From contig DASUGH010000196.1 in assembly GCA_036274155.1 (NCBI GenBank), positions 1-64,000 of the forward strand: 64,000 bases of DNA. Direction: 5' to 3'. Under the pieces are notes generated by a model. That model worked only from the letters and a program-made list of their open reading frames with translations, made no database searches and was not told the origin of the DNA. Shown here piece after piece: positions 41,751-52,075 of this stretch. The DNA comes from Gp6-AA40 sp036274155. GTDB lineage: Bacteria > Acidobacteriota > Vicinamibacteria > Vicinamibacterales > UBA2999. Position numbers and translations under genes: made by a program. How positions within the stretch are numbered: the first letter of the stretch is position 1; every line of letters begins with the position of its first letter.

Positions 41751-43232
41751 ATGGCGGCACCTACCTTGCGACGCATGCGGCGCACGCGGCTCCTCCGGGC
41801 GCTGCTGGCGTTCCTCGCGCTGCCCGGGCTCGTTGCGTTCGTCGTGCCGCTGGTCGTGGCATGGCCGTTCGAGCTTCGCGAATTCCGGCTGTTCGCTCTC
41901 GTTCCTCTCGTGGCGGGCATCGGTCTGTTGCTCTGGTGCGTGCGCGACTTCTACGTCGCCGGCGAGGGCACGCTTGCGCCGTGGGATCCGCCGCGCCACC
42001 TCGTGGTCGGCGGACCGTACCGGGTGTCGCGCAACCCGATGTACCTCGCGGTCGTTCTGATTCTCGTCGGGTGGGCAATCGGGTTCCGCTCCCGTTGGCT
42101 GCTGCTGTATGCGCTCGCGATGATGGTGGTGTTTCACTTGCGCGTCCTGCTCCACGAGGAGCCGTTCCTGGCGCGGACGCAGCGGCAGCAATGGCCGCGC
42201 TACGCGGCGCGAGTCCCGCGCTGGCTGTTTCCCAATCGAAAAACACTACTGGTGACGCTTGCCGCGCTGGCAGTGCTGATTCCCGCCGCCGGGCTCATCT
42301 ACGAGAGCTACGTCGAAGGCCTGGCGGCGCGCGAGTTCGCGCCGCCGGGCATGCTGGTGGATATCGGTGGCCGCCGGGTCCACCTGCTGTGCATCGGGCG
42401 GGGAGATCCGACCGTCCTGTTCGAGGCGAGCGGCTGGGGGGTGAGCTCGCTCAGCGCGGCGATGGTTCGCGAGCGCGTGTCGTCACGCGCCCGTGTCTGC
42501 AGCTACGATCGGATGGGCATGGGCTGGAGTGATCCCGGCCCGAGTGTGGTCACGGCCGGTGAGCTCGCACGGCAGCTGGCGGTGCTCCAGGACCGCGCCG
42601 GGTTGAACGGCCCGTTCATCCTGGTCGGATCGTCAGTGGGCGGCCTGACTATCGAGATGTTCGGCCGTCGATACCCCGAGCGGACGGCGGGTCTCGTGTT
42701 CCTCGACGCGGCGAGCAGCGGCCGCCTCCCGCTCGTCGAGCGGTACTTCGGCGTCGCCCGACTGACCGCGCCGCTCGGCGCTCTCGCCGCGCGGCTCGGA
42801 GTGATTCGGCTGCTGGATCCGTTAAAGATCCCGACCGACACCGATGAAGGCCGGCGGAGTTCGGCAATGACCTATGCGGCCGAGCCGATTGCCGCCCTCA
42901 GCGCGATCACGCGCGGCTTGCGCGACACCGAGCGGGAGTTCGCGGAGGCGCCGCCTTTGCGCGGTGATCTGCCGCTCGCCGTGCTGAGCGCATCCGAGGA
43001 CATGACGCCTCCTCCGGGCCTGGGCTTCGTCGCCTCCATCCTGCGATCGTCGCGAATCGAGGTACACAAACAGCTGGCGAAGCAGTCGACGCAGGGCACG
43101 TGGCAGATGGTGCCGAAGAGCACTCACCTGATCGCCAGCAGCCAGCCGGAGGCGGTGGTCGATGTCATCTTCGGGATGCTGGCGGCCCGGGACCGCGCCG
43201 CGGAGAAATCGGCGGAGCCGCAAGGTCGCTGA
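41751..43232 (+). CDS. Fusion of an isoprenylcysteine-methyltransferase-like membrane domain and an alpha/beta hydrolase
   Basis: The 493-residue protein has an N-terminal ICMT/PEMT-like methyltransferase domain (about 1-160) with several membrane helices and HLVVGGPYRVSRNPMYLAVV and LHEEPFLAR, the SAM-binding signatures of that group. From about 190 an alpha/beta hydrolase follows: VDIGGRRVHLLCIGRG, CSYDRMGMGWSDPGP, the nucleophile elbow LVGSSVGGLTIEMFG and a late PKSTHLI histidine. Each half occurs alone elsewhere; the joined form would put methylation and ester hydrolysis at the membrane in one protein (inference). The ATG at 41751 follows a GAGGA. Confidence 0.86.
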   Translation: MAAPTLRRMRRTRLLRALLAFLALPGLVAFVVPLVVAWPFELREFRLFALVPLVAGIGLLLWCVRDFYVAGEGTLAPWDPPRHLVVGGPYRVSRNPMYLAVVLILVGWAIGFRSRWLLLYALAMMVVFHLRVLLHEEPFLARTQRQQWPRYAARVPRWLFPNRKTLLVTLAALAVLIPAAGLIYESYVEGLAAREFAPPGMLVDIGGRRVHLLCIGRGDPTVLFEASGWGVSSLSAAMVRERVSSRARVCSYDRMGMGWSDPGPSVVTAGELARQLAVLQDRAGLNGPFILVGSSVGGLTIEMFGRRYPERTAGLVFLDAASSGRLPLVERYFGVARLTAPLGALAARLGVIRLLDPLKIPTDTDEGRRSSAMTYAAEPIAALSAITRGLRDTEREFAEAPPLRGDLPLAVLSASEDMTPPPGLGFVASILRSSRIEVHKQLAKQSTQGTWQMVPKSTHLIASSQPEAVVDVIFGMLAARDRAAEKSAEPQGR

Positions 43233-43272
43233 GGTCCGGCATTATCTTTGCGGGGCGGTCGACGCGACGCAT

Positions 43273-45156
43273 ATGGAATCAGGCGCACCCTCCCGACTCT
43301 ACCCGCGTAGACCGGACGAAGCTGGCTGGGCCGAGCCGGGCTGGACGGCGTCCGGCTCAGCCGTCTTGCCCGACGATCCGGCACAGAGTCGCGTCGATGC
43401 CGCGCAAAGCCGGTTCGAGCGGGCGCTGCCGGCGTTGTTGTGGATTGCCGTGGCGGGGTACCTGGCGTTCACCGCCGTCGGCTCCCTGGCCGCGCCGGTC
43501 GGCGAGTTCGACGACGCGATACCGCTGGTTCACGGGACGCTCGTGCAGCAAGGGCGTACGCCGAACCTCGATTTTTACTCCTTCTATCCGCCGCTGAGTA
43601 TGTATCTGAACGCGGCCGTATTCAGCGTCCTGGGCCGATCGGTGGTCGCGGAACGTCTGGTCGCGGCCGCTTTTTACATTCTCGTCGTGCTCTTGACAGG
43701 CTGGTTCTTTTCATCCCGGTACCGCACGTCCGGACCGCTCGTCCCCGCCGCCGTCCTCGTGGTCGCCACCAGTATTGGTGGGCTGGTGGCCCTGCCCTCG
43801 TGGGAAGGATTCGCCCTGTCGCTGGCGGCGGTGCTGATCTATCTCTCTTCTCACCGGCTCCGGCGGCATCGTCTCTGGGTGGTCGCCGGCGCCGGGGTGG
43901 TGACCGGGCTCGCCATTCTCTGCCGCATCAACTTTGGCGGGTACGCTGCAGCCGTCATCGTCCTCGATGTGCTGCTGCAGCGTGTCCGCAGCTTCGACCA
44001 CAGCCACCCAGCCGACTCTTCCTCTCTGCTCGCGACCTTCGCGGCATTCGTGGTCCCGGCGGCTGTCTGCGTCGCCGGCGGGTTCCTCGCGATCTACGGG
44101 AAAGATGTTGGACTCGCGCTCTCGGAATTCACGGTCACGGCGCAGCGGATGATGGCGCTGCGCGGATTCATCCCCCTGCGGCTCGACGCGTTCGTCGTCG
44201 GCGCGGTCCTGCTGCCGCCGCTCTGGTTCTCTTTCCGGATGCTCAACGGCGACGGACGCATCCCGGCGATGGCGTTCGTTCCGGCAATGGTCGGATTACT
44301 CCTGCTCGTCGTGACGGTCTTCGGGCGAGCGCACTTCTCGATTGCCCCGATCGTCGTGGCGCTGGAGATCGCGTCGGTCGTGCTCCTCCACCTGTTCGTC
44401 CATCGTCTCGAACGGGCCGAGCTCAGTGTGCTGCTGTTCTTCAGCTGCGGGTTGCACTACTTCCTGAGCCGGATGGACTGGGACCATTGGCGGATACTGC
44501 CGGTGCTGGCGTCGTTCCTTCTTCCGTTGCTCGTCATGTCGACGCACGAGCCCGATCGCACGCGGAACGAACGAACCACGCCGAAGGGCACGGCGTTCGC
44601 GGTCATGGCGGCGGCGATCATTCTCCTCATCTCGTCGTCGGAGTTCCGCACCGGATTCTCGTGGTTCCCGAAAGGCGTCGCGCTGCTCGGCGACCTGGTG
44701 CGTCAGCCACACGCCGCTGATGCGGATCGCGTGCTCGGACCGTCGAGGCCGCCGCAGTGGGCGGCACTGTATCAGGACGACGACGAAGTGAATGCGCTCA
44801 GGTATGTCCGGGCCAGAACGAGCCCTTCGACGCCGATCTTCGTCGGCGTCAAGGATCATTCCAGGGTCTTCTGGAACAATCTGCGGATGTACTGGTTGAG
44901 CGGCCGCCCGATTGGCGTGAGAACGTTCCAGCTCGAAACGAGAATGGCGACCGAAGCCGTCGTGCAGAAGGAGATCGTCGCCGACCTCGAACGAAATCGG
45001 GTGGCGTGGATCATCCTCGACGACCTCGGCGACGGCGACGAGGTGTACGTGAACGCGGACTACCGGGGCTCCGACCTGCTCGACCGCTACATTGCAGACC
45101 ACTTTGCGCAGCAGGCGGAGTTCGGGCCCTACGTCATACTGACGCGACGCAGCTAA
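43273..45156 (+). CDS. GT39-like polytopic membrane glycosyltransferase
   Basis: The 627-residue protein has about eleven membrane helices between 52 and 460. An acidic pair in PVGEFDDAIPLVHGTLVQQG lies in the first loop, where GT39/ArnT-type glycosyltransferases have a catalytic Asp, and DFYSFYPPLSMYLNAAVF follows. A soluble C-terminal part (about 480-627) ends the protein. Such enzymes transfer a sugar from a polyprenyl carrier to lipid or protein. The ATG at 43273 is chosen because the frame before it lies within the preceding gene. The sugar and acceptor are unknown. Confidence 0.75.
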   Translation: MESGAPSRLYPRRPDEAGWAEPGWTASGSAVLPDDPAQSRVDAAQSRFERALPALLWIAVAGYLAFTAVGSLAAPVGEFDDAIPLVHGTLVQQGRTPNLDFYSFYPPLSMYLNAAVFSVLGRSVVAERLVAAAFYILVVLLTGWFFSSRYRTSGPLVPAAVLVVATSIGGLVALPSWEGFALSLAAVLIYLSSHRLRRHRLWVVAGAGVVTGLAILCRINFGGYAAAVIVLDVLLQRVRSFDHSHPADSSSLLATFAAFVVPAAVCVAGGFLAIYGKDVGLALSEFTVTAQRMMALRGFIPLRLDAFVVGAVLLPPLWFSFRMLNGDGRIPAMAFVPAMVGLLLLVVTVFGRAHFSIAPIVVALEIASVVLLHLFVHRLERAELSVLLFFSCGLHYFLSRMDWDHWRILPVLASFLLPLLVMSTHEPDRTRNERTTPKGTAFAVMAAAIILLISSSEFRTGFSWFPKGVALLGDLVRQPHAADADRVLGPSRPPQWAALYQDDDEVNALRYVRARTSPSTPIFVGVKDHSRVFWNNLRMYWLSGRPIGVRTFQLETRMATEAVVQKEIVADLERNRVAWIILDDLGDGDEVYVNADYRGSDLLDRYIADHFAQQAEFGPYVILTRRS

Positions 45157-45167
45157 GTCGAGCTGCG
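45148..45167. terminator. Hairpin overlapping the GT39-like stop codon
   Basis: CGCAGCT (45148-45154) and AGCTGCG (45161-45167) pair around a 6-base loop containing the end of the stop codon. It lies between two convergent genes. Confidence 0.4.
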
Positions 45168-45210
45168 GCTGCGAGCGTTGCGAGACGAAGGCACCGAGGC
45201 CCGGAGATTC

Positions 45211-46116
45211 TCAGAGGCGCGGCTGCGCGCTGGCGTAGGCGTCGGCCTGCTCGTGTGCGTGATACGACGAGCGGACCAGCGGTCCGGATTCCACGTGCAC
45301 GAAGCCCCGGGCCAGAGCCGAGCGCTTCAGTTCCTTGAACTCGTCGGGATGGTAGTAGCGCTCCATGGGCGCGTGCTTCAGCGAGGGGCGGAGGTATTGC
45401 CCGATCGTGAGAATCGACACACCAACCTGCCGCAGATCGTCGAAGACGGTCATGATTTCATCCGTCGTCTCACCGAGGCCGACCATGATGCCGGTCTTGG
45501 TGGCGATGTGCGGCCGATAGCGGCGCGAGCGATCCAGGAGCTCGAGCGATCGCTGATACCGTCCGCCGGATCGCGCCATCCGGTAGAGGCGAGGCACCGT
45601 TTCGATATTGTGGTTGAGCACATCGGGGCCGGCATCGAGCACGGTACGGAGCGACGACTCGACGCCCTGGAAATCCGGGATCAGCACTTCGATCCTGCAG
45701 TCGGGCACGCGGGCGCGCGTCTGCCGGATCGTTTCGGCGAAGATGGCGGCGCCGCCGTCCTTCTGATCGTCGCGGTCGACGGACGTGATGACCGCGTACT
45801 GCAGCCGCATCCGCTCGATCGCTTCGGCGACGCGGGCCGGCTCCGCCAGGTCCAGCTCGGTCGGCCGCCCATGAGCCACCGCGCAGTACGAGCAGGCTCT
45901 CGTGCAGACGTCGCCGAGGATCATGAAGGTGGCCGTCCCGTGATGCCAGCACTCGCCGATATTCGGGCAGTGCGCATCCTCGCAAACGGTGTTCAGCTTC
46001 AGCTCGCTCATGATGCCCTTGAGCCGGAGATAGTTCTCGGACCCCGGGGCGCGGACTTTCAGCCAATCAGGCTTGGGGGAGCGGGGAGAGACGAAGAGAA
46101 GAGGAGAAGCAGACAC
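45211..46116 (-). CDS. lipA: Lipoyl synthase
   Basis: LipA inserts two sulfur atoms into octanoyl groups on lipoyl domains. The 301-residue protein has the auxiliary-cluster motif CEDAHCPNIGEC, the radical-SAM motif CTRACSYC, and the TSVDRDD and PDVLNHNIETVPRLY stretches; the final arginine-serine pair lies in VRSSYHAHEQ. It is the enzyme needed for the AceF encoded at the start of the window. The GTG at 46116 is preferred over a TTG at 46122; neither has a clear ribosome site. lipB is not in the window. A phrase array lies directly upstream. Confidence 0.95.
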   Translation of the reverse strand: MSASPLLFVSPRSPKPDWLKVRAPGSENYLRLKGIMSELKLNTVCEDAHCPNIGECWHHGTATFMILGDVCTRACSYCAVAHGRPTELDLAEPARVAEAIERMRLQYAVITSVDRDDQKDGGAAIFAETIRQTRARVPDCRIEVLIPDFQGVESSLRTVLDAGPDVLNHNIETVPRLYRMARSGGRYQRSLELLDRSRRYRPHIATKTGIMVGLGETTDEIMTVFDDLRQVGVSILTIGQYLRPSLKHAPMERYYHPDEFKELKRSALARGFVHVESGPLVRSSYHAHEQADAYASAQPRL

Positions 46117-46140
46117 GGACAAGAACAGTGTACTGGAAGA

Positions 46141-46260
46141 AATGATGAAATGACGAATTGACGGAATGACGAACGACGTATTGACGGAATGACGGATTTA
46201 CGGATTTGAAATGACGGATTGACGGATTGACGGATTGACGCATTGACGCATTGATGCCGG
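46141..46260. repeat. Left TTGACGGA array
   Basis: About twelve units of the phrase TTGACGGA with variants (ATGACGGA, TTGACGCA, TTTACGGA). It sits between the start of lipA and the end of the four-helix-bundle gene. Confidence 0.85.
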
Positions 46261-46285
46261 CTGAGTGGGCGGATTGGCGGCGGCT

Positions 46286-46708
46286 TCACGGATTGGGGGT
46301 TTTTCTTGGCCTCGTGGCACGTTGGCCTGCGTCGCGCGCGCGTCTTGCGGCGTCGTTGGCCTTGGCTGTCAATTGTGACTGATTGAAGATGCGCCACAGC
46401 TCGATGGCCTCGGTCAGTAGCGGTTCGAGGGTCGTTTCTGGAATGATGGCCGCAGCTTGAATCAGCTCGAGCCAGTAAACGCTTTCATCGGCCTCTTCGA
46501 CGACACGGCCGATCTTCACGATGAAGTCGGCGTGCGAGAGCGCCCGGCACGCCGACCTGTAGTTCGCCCCGATGCGTGTGCCGGCGCGAAATATCTGATC
46601 GGACAACTCCCGGCCTTCCCATGTCTCGCGGAGCATTCGACAGAGCCTGATGATGTCCAGGGCAAACGTGAACGTTCGTCGCTTGAGCTCTTCGGCGTGT
46701 GGATTCAT
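46286..46708 (-). CDS. Four-helix-bundle protein (23S rRNA intervening-sequence / Avd-like family)
   Basis: The 140-residue protein matches the S23/four-helix-bundle family: RTFTFALDIIRLCRMLRETW, LSDQIFRAGTRIGANYRSAC, RALSHADFIVKIGRVVEEAD and ESVYWLELIQAAAII. Related proteins are encoded in 23S rRNA intervening sequences, and others (Avd) help reverse transcriptases of diversity-generating retroelements; most have no known role. No reverse transcriptase or rRNA is nearby. The gene lies alone between inverted arrays. Its C-terminal end is Lys/Arg-rich. Confidence 0.88.
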   Translation of the reverse strand: MNPHAEELKRRTFTFALDIIRLCRMLRETWEGRELSDQIFRAGTRIGANYRSACRALSHADFIVKIGRVVEEADESVYWLELIQAAAIIPETTLEPLLTEAIELWRIFNQSQLTAKANDAARRARDAGQRATRPRKTPNP

Positions 46709-46854
46709 GGTCGCAATGCCGTGCAGGCGGTGTACCTGACAAGGACATTCGCGAAAACCAAGAAAACCGGCGCATCGGCGGAGCGGCGTACGAACTTTCT
46801 GCCACGGCTCGCGGTCGACCAGTTGGTAGATTCATCAACGCATCCAGCAATCCC

Positions 46855-46970
46855 CTCAATCCGTCAATCCGTCATTTCAAATCCGTCAATCCGTAGATCC
46901 GTCAATTCGTCATTGCGTCAATCCGTCATTTGAAATCCGTAAATCCGTAAATCCGTAAATTCACAAATCC
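46855..46970. repeat. Right TCCGTCAA array
   Basis: About twelve units of TCCGTCAA and variants (TCCGTCAT, TCCGTAAA), in opposite orientation to the left array. It ends six bases before the start codon of the next gene, so it also forms that gene's leader. Confidence 0.85.
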
Positions 46971-46974
46971 CAGC

Positions 46975-47676
46975 ATGCCTCCCCTTTCTTTCCAATGGCT
47001 CGGCCACTCCACATTCCTGCTGCACACTCCCGGCGGCAAGCGCGTCCTCTTCGATCCGTGGCTGAGAGGAAACCCTGCCTGTCCCGATGCGCTCAAAAGG
47101 CCGCCGAAAGTTGATCTGATCCTCGTGTCGCACGGTCACGGCGATCACATCGAGGACCTCGTGCTGGTGGCGCGCGAGTCGGGCGCGCCGGTCGTGGCGG
47201 TGTTCGAGCTGTGCGAGTGGCTGGCGCAGAAGGGGATTCAGAACCTGAGTCCGATGAACAAGGGCGGGTCGCAGTCGGTGGCCGGCGTTCGCGTCACGAT
47301 GACCGATGCGCGACACAGCAGCGCCTACGTCGAACACGGTCAGATGATCTACTTGGGGGAGGCCGCCGGTTACGTGCTCCGGCTCGAGGATGGGCGTGCC
47401 GTCTACTACGCCGGCGACACGTCGCTCTTCGGCGACATGCGGTTGATCGGAGAGATGTATGCGCCGGAGATCGCCTTCCTTCCCATTGGCGATCGATTCA
47501 CGATGGATCCGGTCGCGGCGGCGAAGGCGTGCGAGCTTCTCGGCGTGCGGCAGGTCGTGCCGATGCACTGGGGCACGTTCCCGGCGCTCACCGGGACGCC
47601 AGCCCAGCTCAAGGCGCTCGTCGAGCCGCGGGGGATCCAGGTGCTGGAGCTGAAACCGGGCGACACGGCCGAATAG
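46975..47676 (+). CDS. UPF0173-type metal-dependent hydrolase (metallo-beta-lactamase fold)
   Basis: The 233-residue protein shows the UPF0173 pattern: FQWLGHSTFLLHTPGGKRVL, FDPWLRGNPACP, VSHGHGDHIEDLV (zinc-binding HxHxDH), then VEHGQMIYLGEAAGYVLRLE, YYAGDTSLFGDM and VVPMHWGTFPALTG. No signal peptide, so cytoplasmic. Substrates are not known. There is no good ribosome site; the leader is the TCCGTCAA array, whose RNA could affect expression. Confidence 0.92.
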   Translation: MPPLSFQWLGHSTFLLHTPGGKRVLFDPWLRGNPACPDALKRPPKVDLILVSHGHGDHIEDLVLVARESGAPVVAVFELCEWLAQKGIQNLSPMNKGGSQSVAGVRVTMTDARHSSAYVEHGQMIYLGEAAGYVLRLEDGRAVYYAGDTSLFGDMRLIGEMYAPEIAFLPIGDRFTMDPVAAAKACELLGVRQVVPMHWGTFPALTGTPAQLKALVEPRGIQVLELKPGDTAE

Positions 47677-47687
47677 ATCGGAATCAG

Positions 47688-47720
47688 AACGACCCGAACG
47701 ACCCGAACGACCCGAACGAT
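47688..47720. repeat. Four direct AACGACCCG units
   Basis: The 9-base phrase AACGACCCG repeats three to four times between two convergent genes, ending two bases before the stop codon of the cupredoxin gene. No inverted partner was seen. Confidence 0.8.
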
Positions 47721-47721
47721 C

Positions 47722-48204
47722 TTATCGAACCCTCACCGTCCCCTGGAAAATCGGAAGAACGGGCCGATCGTGATCGTGGTAACCGCAGCTTCGCGCGACC
47801 AGGAGCGGCTCCGAGTTGCGCCGCTCGCCTGGCACCAGCGTGCCGATATTGAGGCCCGGGCAGTCGGTGTGCGCCGGATAGGGGTCCGACTCGATGTCGT
47901 GCGTCACGATATCGCTGTTGACGAAGGTGACTCGCTCGCCCTTGTCGATCGTCACGACACTCGGCTGAACTCCGGCGGACGTGATGACGATGGTGGCCGT
48001 GCTCCCGCTGCCGATGCCGCCACCACCGCCGCCGATGCCGCCACCGCCGCCCCCGCCGCTCCCGATGCCACCGCCACCACTGCCGATGCCGCCCCCACCA
48101 CCGCTGATCGGATGGCTCGGCGCGACCGGCGCGTCGTCGCAGCCCGAGCACAGGCAGATTGCGAAAACGAAGAGGGTAGTGACGCCGATCTGACGGATGC
48201 CCAC
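47722..48204 (-). CDS. Exported cupredoxin-like protein with Gly-rich linker (copy A)
   Basis: The 160-residue protein has a signal sequence ending CLCSGCDDAP, which may be a lipoprotein site although the usual Leu at -3 is absent. A linker of about 35 residues is nearly all Gly with Ile and Ser. The cupredoxin domain (about 70-160) has FVNSDIVTHDIESDP and ARSCGYHDH, supplying the His, Cys and His ligands of a type 1 copper site; a Met ligand is not obvious. It would carry electrons or copper in the periplasm. Its close relative lies directly upstream. Confidence 0.82.
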   Translation of the reverse strand: MGIRQIGVTTLFVFAICLCSGCDDAPVAPSHPISGGGGGIGSGGGGIGSGGGGGGGIGGGGGGIGSGSTATIVITSAGVQPSVVTIDKGERVTFVNSDIVTHDIESDPYPAHTDCPGLNIGTLVPGERRNSEPLLVARSCGYHDHDRPVLPIFQGTVRVR

Positions 48205-48263
48205 TGACGTGTCTCCTTCGGGTGCTCTCGCTCGACAGCAAGAGCATACCCGGGAGCACCGTG

Positions 48264-48280
48264 CTATTGCACCGTTACCA
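48264..48280 (-). other. Scar of cupredoxin tandem duplication
   Basis: Read on the minus strand, these bases encode VVTVQ-stop without the rest of a gene, the same end (VTVQ-stop) as the adjacent gene at 48281. It looks like the tail of a third copy, or the break point of the duplication that made copies A and B. Confidence 0.4.
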
Positions 48281-48730
48281 CTATTGCACGGTCACCGTCC
48301 CCTTGAGAGACGCGTTATCGGGGTTGTTGTGATCGTGGAAGCCGCACGTCCGGCGAGTCGTCAGGACCGCCGAGTCTCGGCTCTGATTCGAGCCCATGTT
48401 GCCGATGTTGAGGCCCGGGCAGTCGGAGTGGATCGGGTGCGGGTCCGACGCCATGTCGTGGCCGCCCGGCGCGGTGTCGTTGTTGACGAAGGTGACGCGG
48501 TTGCCGCTGGAGATGGTCACGGCGCTCGGAGAAACTCCTGAGGCGGTGATGGTGATCGTGGCCTGGCTCACGCCTGTCCCGGTGCCACCGCCGCCGCCGC
48601 CACCACCACCGCCACCACCACCTGGGTCGCTCGGCGCGGTGGGCGAGTCGCTGCCTCCGCAACTGGCACACACGCACATGGCTGAAACGATCAACGCTGC
48701 AACACCGGTCTGACGCATGCCCATGGACAA
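48281..48730 (-). CDS. Exported cupredoxin-like protein with poly-Gly linker (copy B)
   Basis: The 149-residue protein has the same plan as copy A: a signal sequence ending CVCASCGGSD, a run of 13 Gly residues, and a cupredoxin domain with FVNNDTAPGGHDMASDP and RRTCGFHDHNNP. The family parts ITASGVSPSAVTI and HSDCPGLNIGNM are shared with copy A, so they are paralogues from a tandem duplication. The start may be 48730 or 48724. The response regulator gene upstream is on the same strand, about 190 bases away. Confidence 0.82.
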   Translation of the reverse strand: MSMGMRQTGVAALIVSAMCVCASCGGSDSPTAPSDPGGGGGGGGGGGGGTGTGVSQATITITASGVSPSAVTISSGNRVTFVNNDTAPGGHDMASDPHPIHSDCPGLNIGNMGSNQSRDSAVLTTRRTCGFHDHNNPDNASLKGTVTVQ

Positions 48731-48917
48731 TGTCTCCTTCGGGGTGAGCCGTCATCGAGAGCAAGGAGGATGCCCTGGTCCGTCTGCTGTCCGGTCCTGA
48801 ATACGCTGAAGGAAAAGGGGAAGTGCGTCGTGCCGGCCGTTACCTTTGAGGTAAGCGGTGACCGGCGACGAAAGTGATCGGCCGGAGGAGAACGCCGGTC
48901 GAGACGCGCCGTGAGGC

Positions 48918-50284
<1,367 letters not shown>

Positions 50285-50288
<4 letters not shown>

Positions 50289-52075
50289 GCGGTCATTCCG
50301 TCGCGTCCGCGAGGCAGGCTGATCTCGATTTCGGTGCCTTCGCCAGGCTGGCTGCTCACCGAGATCGTCCCGCCGAGGCCGTCGATGATGTTCTTCGCGA
50401 TGGGAAGGCCGAGGCCGGTGCCCGCGCGTCGCGTGGTGAAATACGGATCGAAGATGTGTGCCATGTCCTCGGCGCTGATGCCGATGCCGCGGTCCTTGAT
50501 CGCGATCACGATGCGGCCGTCATCCTCCGTCGTCCGCACGACCACGCCGGCGGCGGTGACGACGCCCACCCCGACGCCGCCGCGGCCGTCGACCTCCGAA
50601 GCTGCCTTCACCGCGTAGTGGGCATTGGTCAGGATGTTGACGAACGCCGTCCGCAGACGCTCTGCGTCGGTCACGATCGGCGGCAGCCGCGGATCGAGGT
50701 CGAGCCGCAGGTCCACGTCGGCGTCGCCGGCGCAGGCGGCGGCGGCCGACGCCAGGCAGATGTCGTTGACGTTCGCCTCCGCCAGATCGAACCGCATCGG
50801 CTTGGCGAAGTCGAGCACCTCGGTCACGATGCGGTTCAGCCTTGCGGTCTCCTCGTCGATGTCGGAGACCGCTTCTCGAAGCTCGGCCTGGCTCACGGTG
50901 TCGCGCCGCAAGGTCCGCAGCGATGCCCGGATGATCATCAGTGGGTTCCGGATCTCGTGCGCGATGACCGTCGACAGCCGGCCGAGCGACGACAGTCGTT
51001 CCTTCTGACTCTCCGCCTGACGGAAGCGGGCGATCGACTCGGTGAGCGTGTTGAAGGCGGCAGCCAGCAGCCGGGCATCCTCGTCGTCCCATGGCCGGCT
51101 GCGCACCGACACCCGCCGGGTAAGGTCTCCCGTAGCCGCCACATCGGCCATGGCGCCGGTCACGGCGGCCAGCGGCCTGGTGATCGTGCGGGCGACCACG
51201 TAGCTGGCCACCGTTGCCAGCAGCAGCGCGACGAGGAGCGCGCCGGCAAGCCCGGTGCGCAGGGTGCTGAGGAACCGCAGCCTCTCCGTCCGCGACCGCA
51301 GCACCAGCACTACCGGCCGGCGGTCGCGGCTGATGGCCATCCTTTCGCTTCCCTTGACCATCGGCTGGGCATGTCCCAGGTATTCGATGCCCTCGAGCGT
51401 GACCGACGTCGGACGGTTTGCCGACAGAAGAGGGGCGAGCAGGCCGTGCCACTTCGCCGGAAGTGACGAGGCGAGGATGCGTCCTTCAGCGCCAAACGCG
51501 ATCTCGCTGCCGGTGACGCGCGCGAACTGCTTCGCCCGGTCGTGGTCAAGGAAGAATCCGACCGCAAGCCGGCCGAGGAAATCCGCCGGGCGGACGCCGA
51601 CCTGGATCGGCACGCTGATCACCTGCAGCAGCCCGCGTGCGGATGGGAGAAACAGGATCTGCTCGTCGGTCGGCTTGACGGGGATGCCGATTTCCTCCAC
51701 CGGCGCGCCTGGTGCGCCCGCGCTGCCGAGGACGACGCCCGTCGGGCTCAGAATGACGAGCAGGTCGGCGTTCATCAGTGCACGATAATCCTCGACGATC
51801 GGCTGGACGGTCGGCTCGTCGCCCGTCTCGACCGTCGCTTTCAGCCGGGGAAGATCGGCAACCAGATGCGCCAGGCGGGTGAACGTGTCGGTCAGTGTCG
51901 TGTCGCGATGCTGCTCCACCAGTACGGCAGCGTCGGTGAGCCCGCGGCGCAGATCCTCCTCCGCTTCCGCGGTCGCGGTGGCATTGACGTACGCGAACGC
52001 GAAGCCGAGCGAAAGCGTGGCCAGGATGGTGCAGGCCAGAAAGATGCGATTGCTGAGCGACCAGGCGCTGCGCAT
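50285..52075 (-). CDS. Sensor histidine kinase with periplasmic sensor and HAMP domain
   Basis: The 596-residue protein has a first membrane helix (about 9-28) and a periplasmic part of about 200 residues with a dCache/PAS-like outline. A second membrane helix (about 245-265), a HAMP domain, the phosphorylated His in STVIAHEIRNPLMI, and an ATPase domain with VNILTNAHYAV (N box), DRGIGI and GTGLGLPIAKNI complete it. It would phosphorylate the NtrC-type regulator next to it. The ATG at 52075 overlaps the upstream stop; a longer frame lies inside that gene. Confidence 0.94.

Larger units (their letters stand above)
46141..46970. mobile_element. Candidate mobile unit: four-helix-bundle gene between inverted TTGACGGA arrays
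   Basis: The left array (46141-46260) repeats TTGACGGA and variants on the + strand. The right array (46855-46970) carries the opposite form, TCCGTCAA. Between them lie one gene (46286-46708, minus strand) and its 150-bp leader. Inverted arms around a single gene, and a cargo-free copy of the same phrase at 62130-62240, suggest a unit that has moved (inference). No transposase is present. Confidence 0.5.

Noticed and set aside
46141..46260. TTGACGGA array as a CRISPR
   Set aside because: Units are 8 bases without distinct spacers, and there are no cas genes.
46286..46708. Diversity-generating retroelement because of the Avd-like protein
   Set aside because: No reverse transcriptase, template repeat or variable-repeat target gene is found in the window.
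48825..48870. Sigma-54 promoter before cupredoxin copy B
   Set aside because: CGGCACG resembles the -24 element, but no GC is present at the required -12 position.
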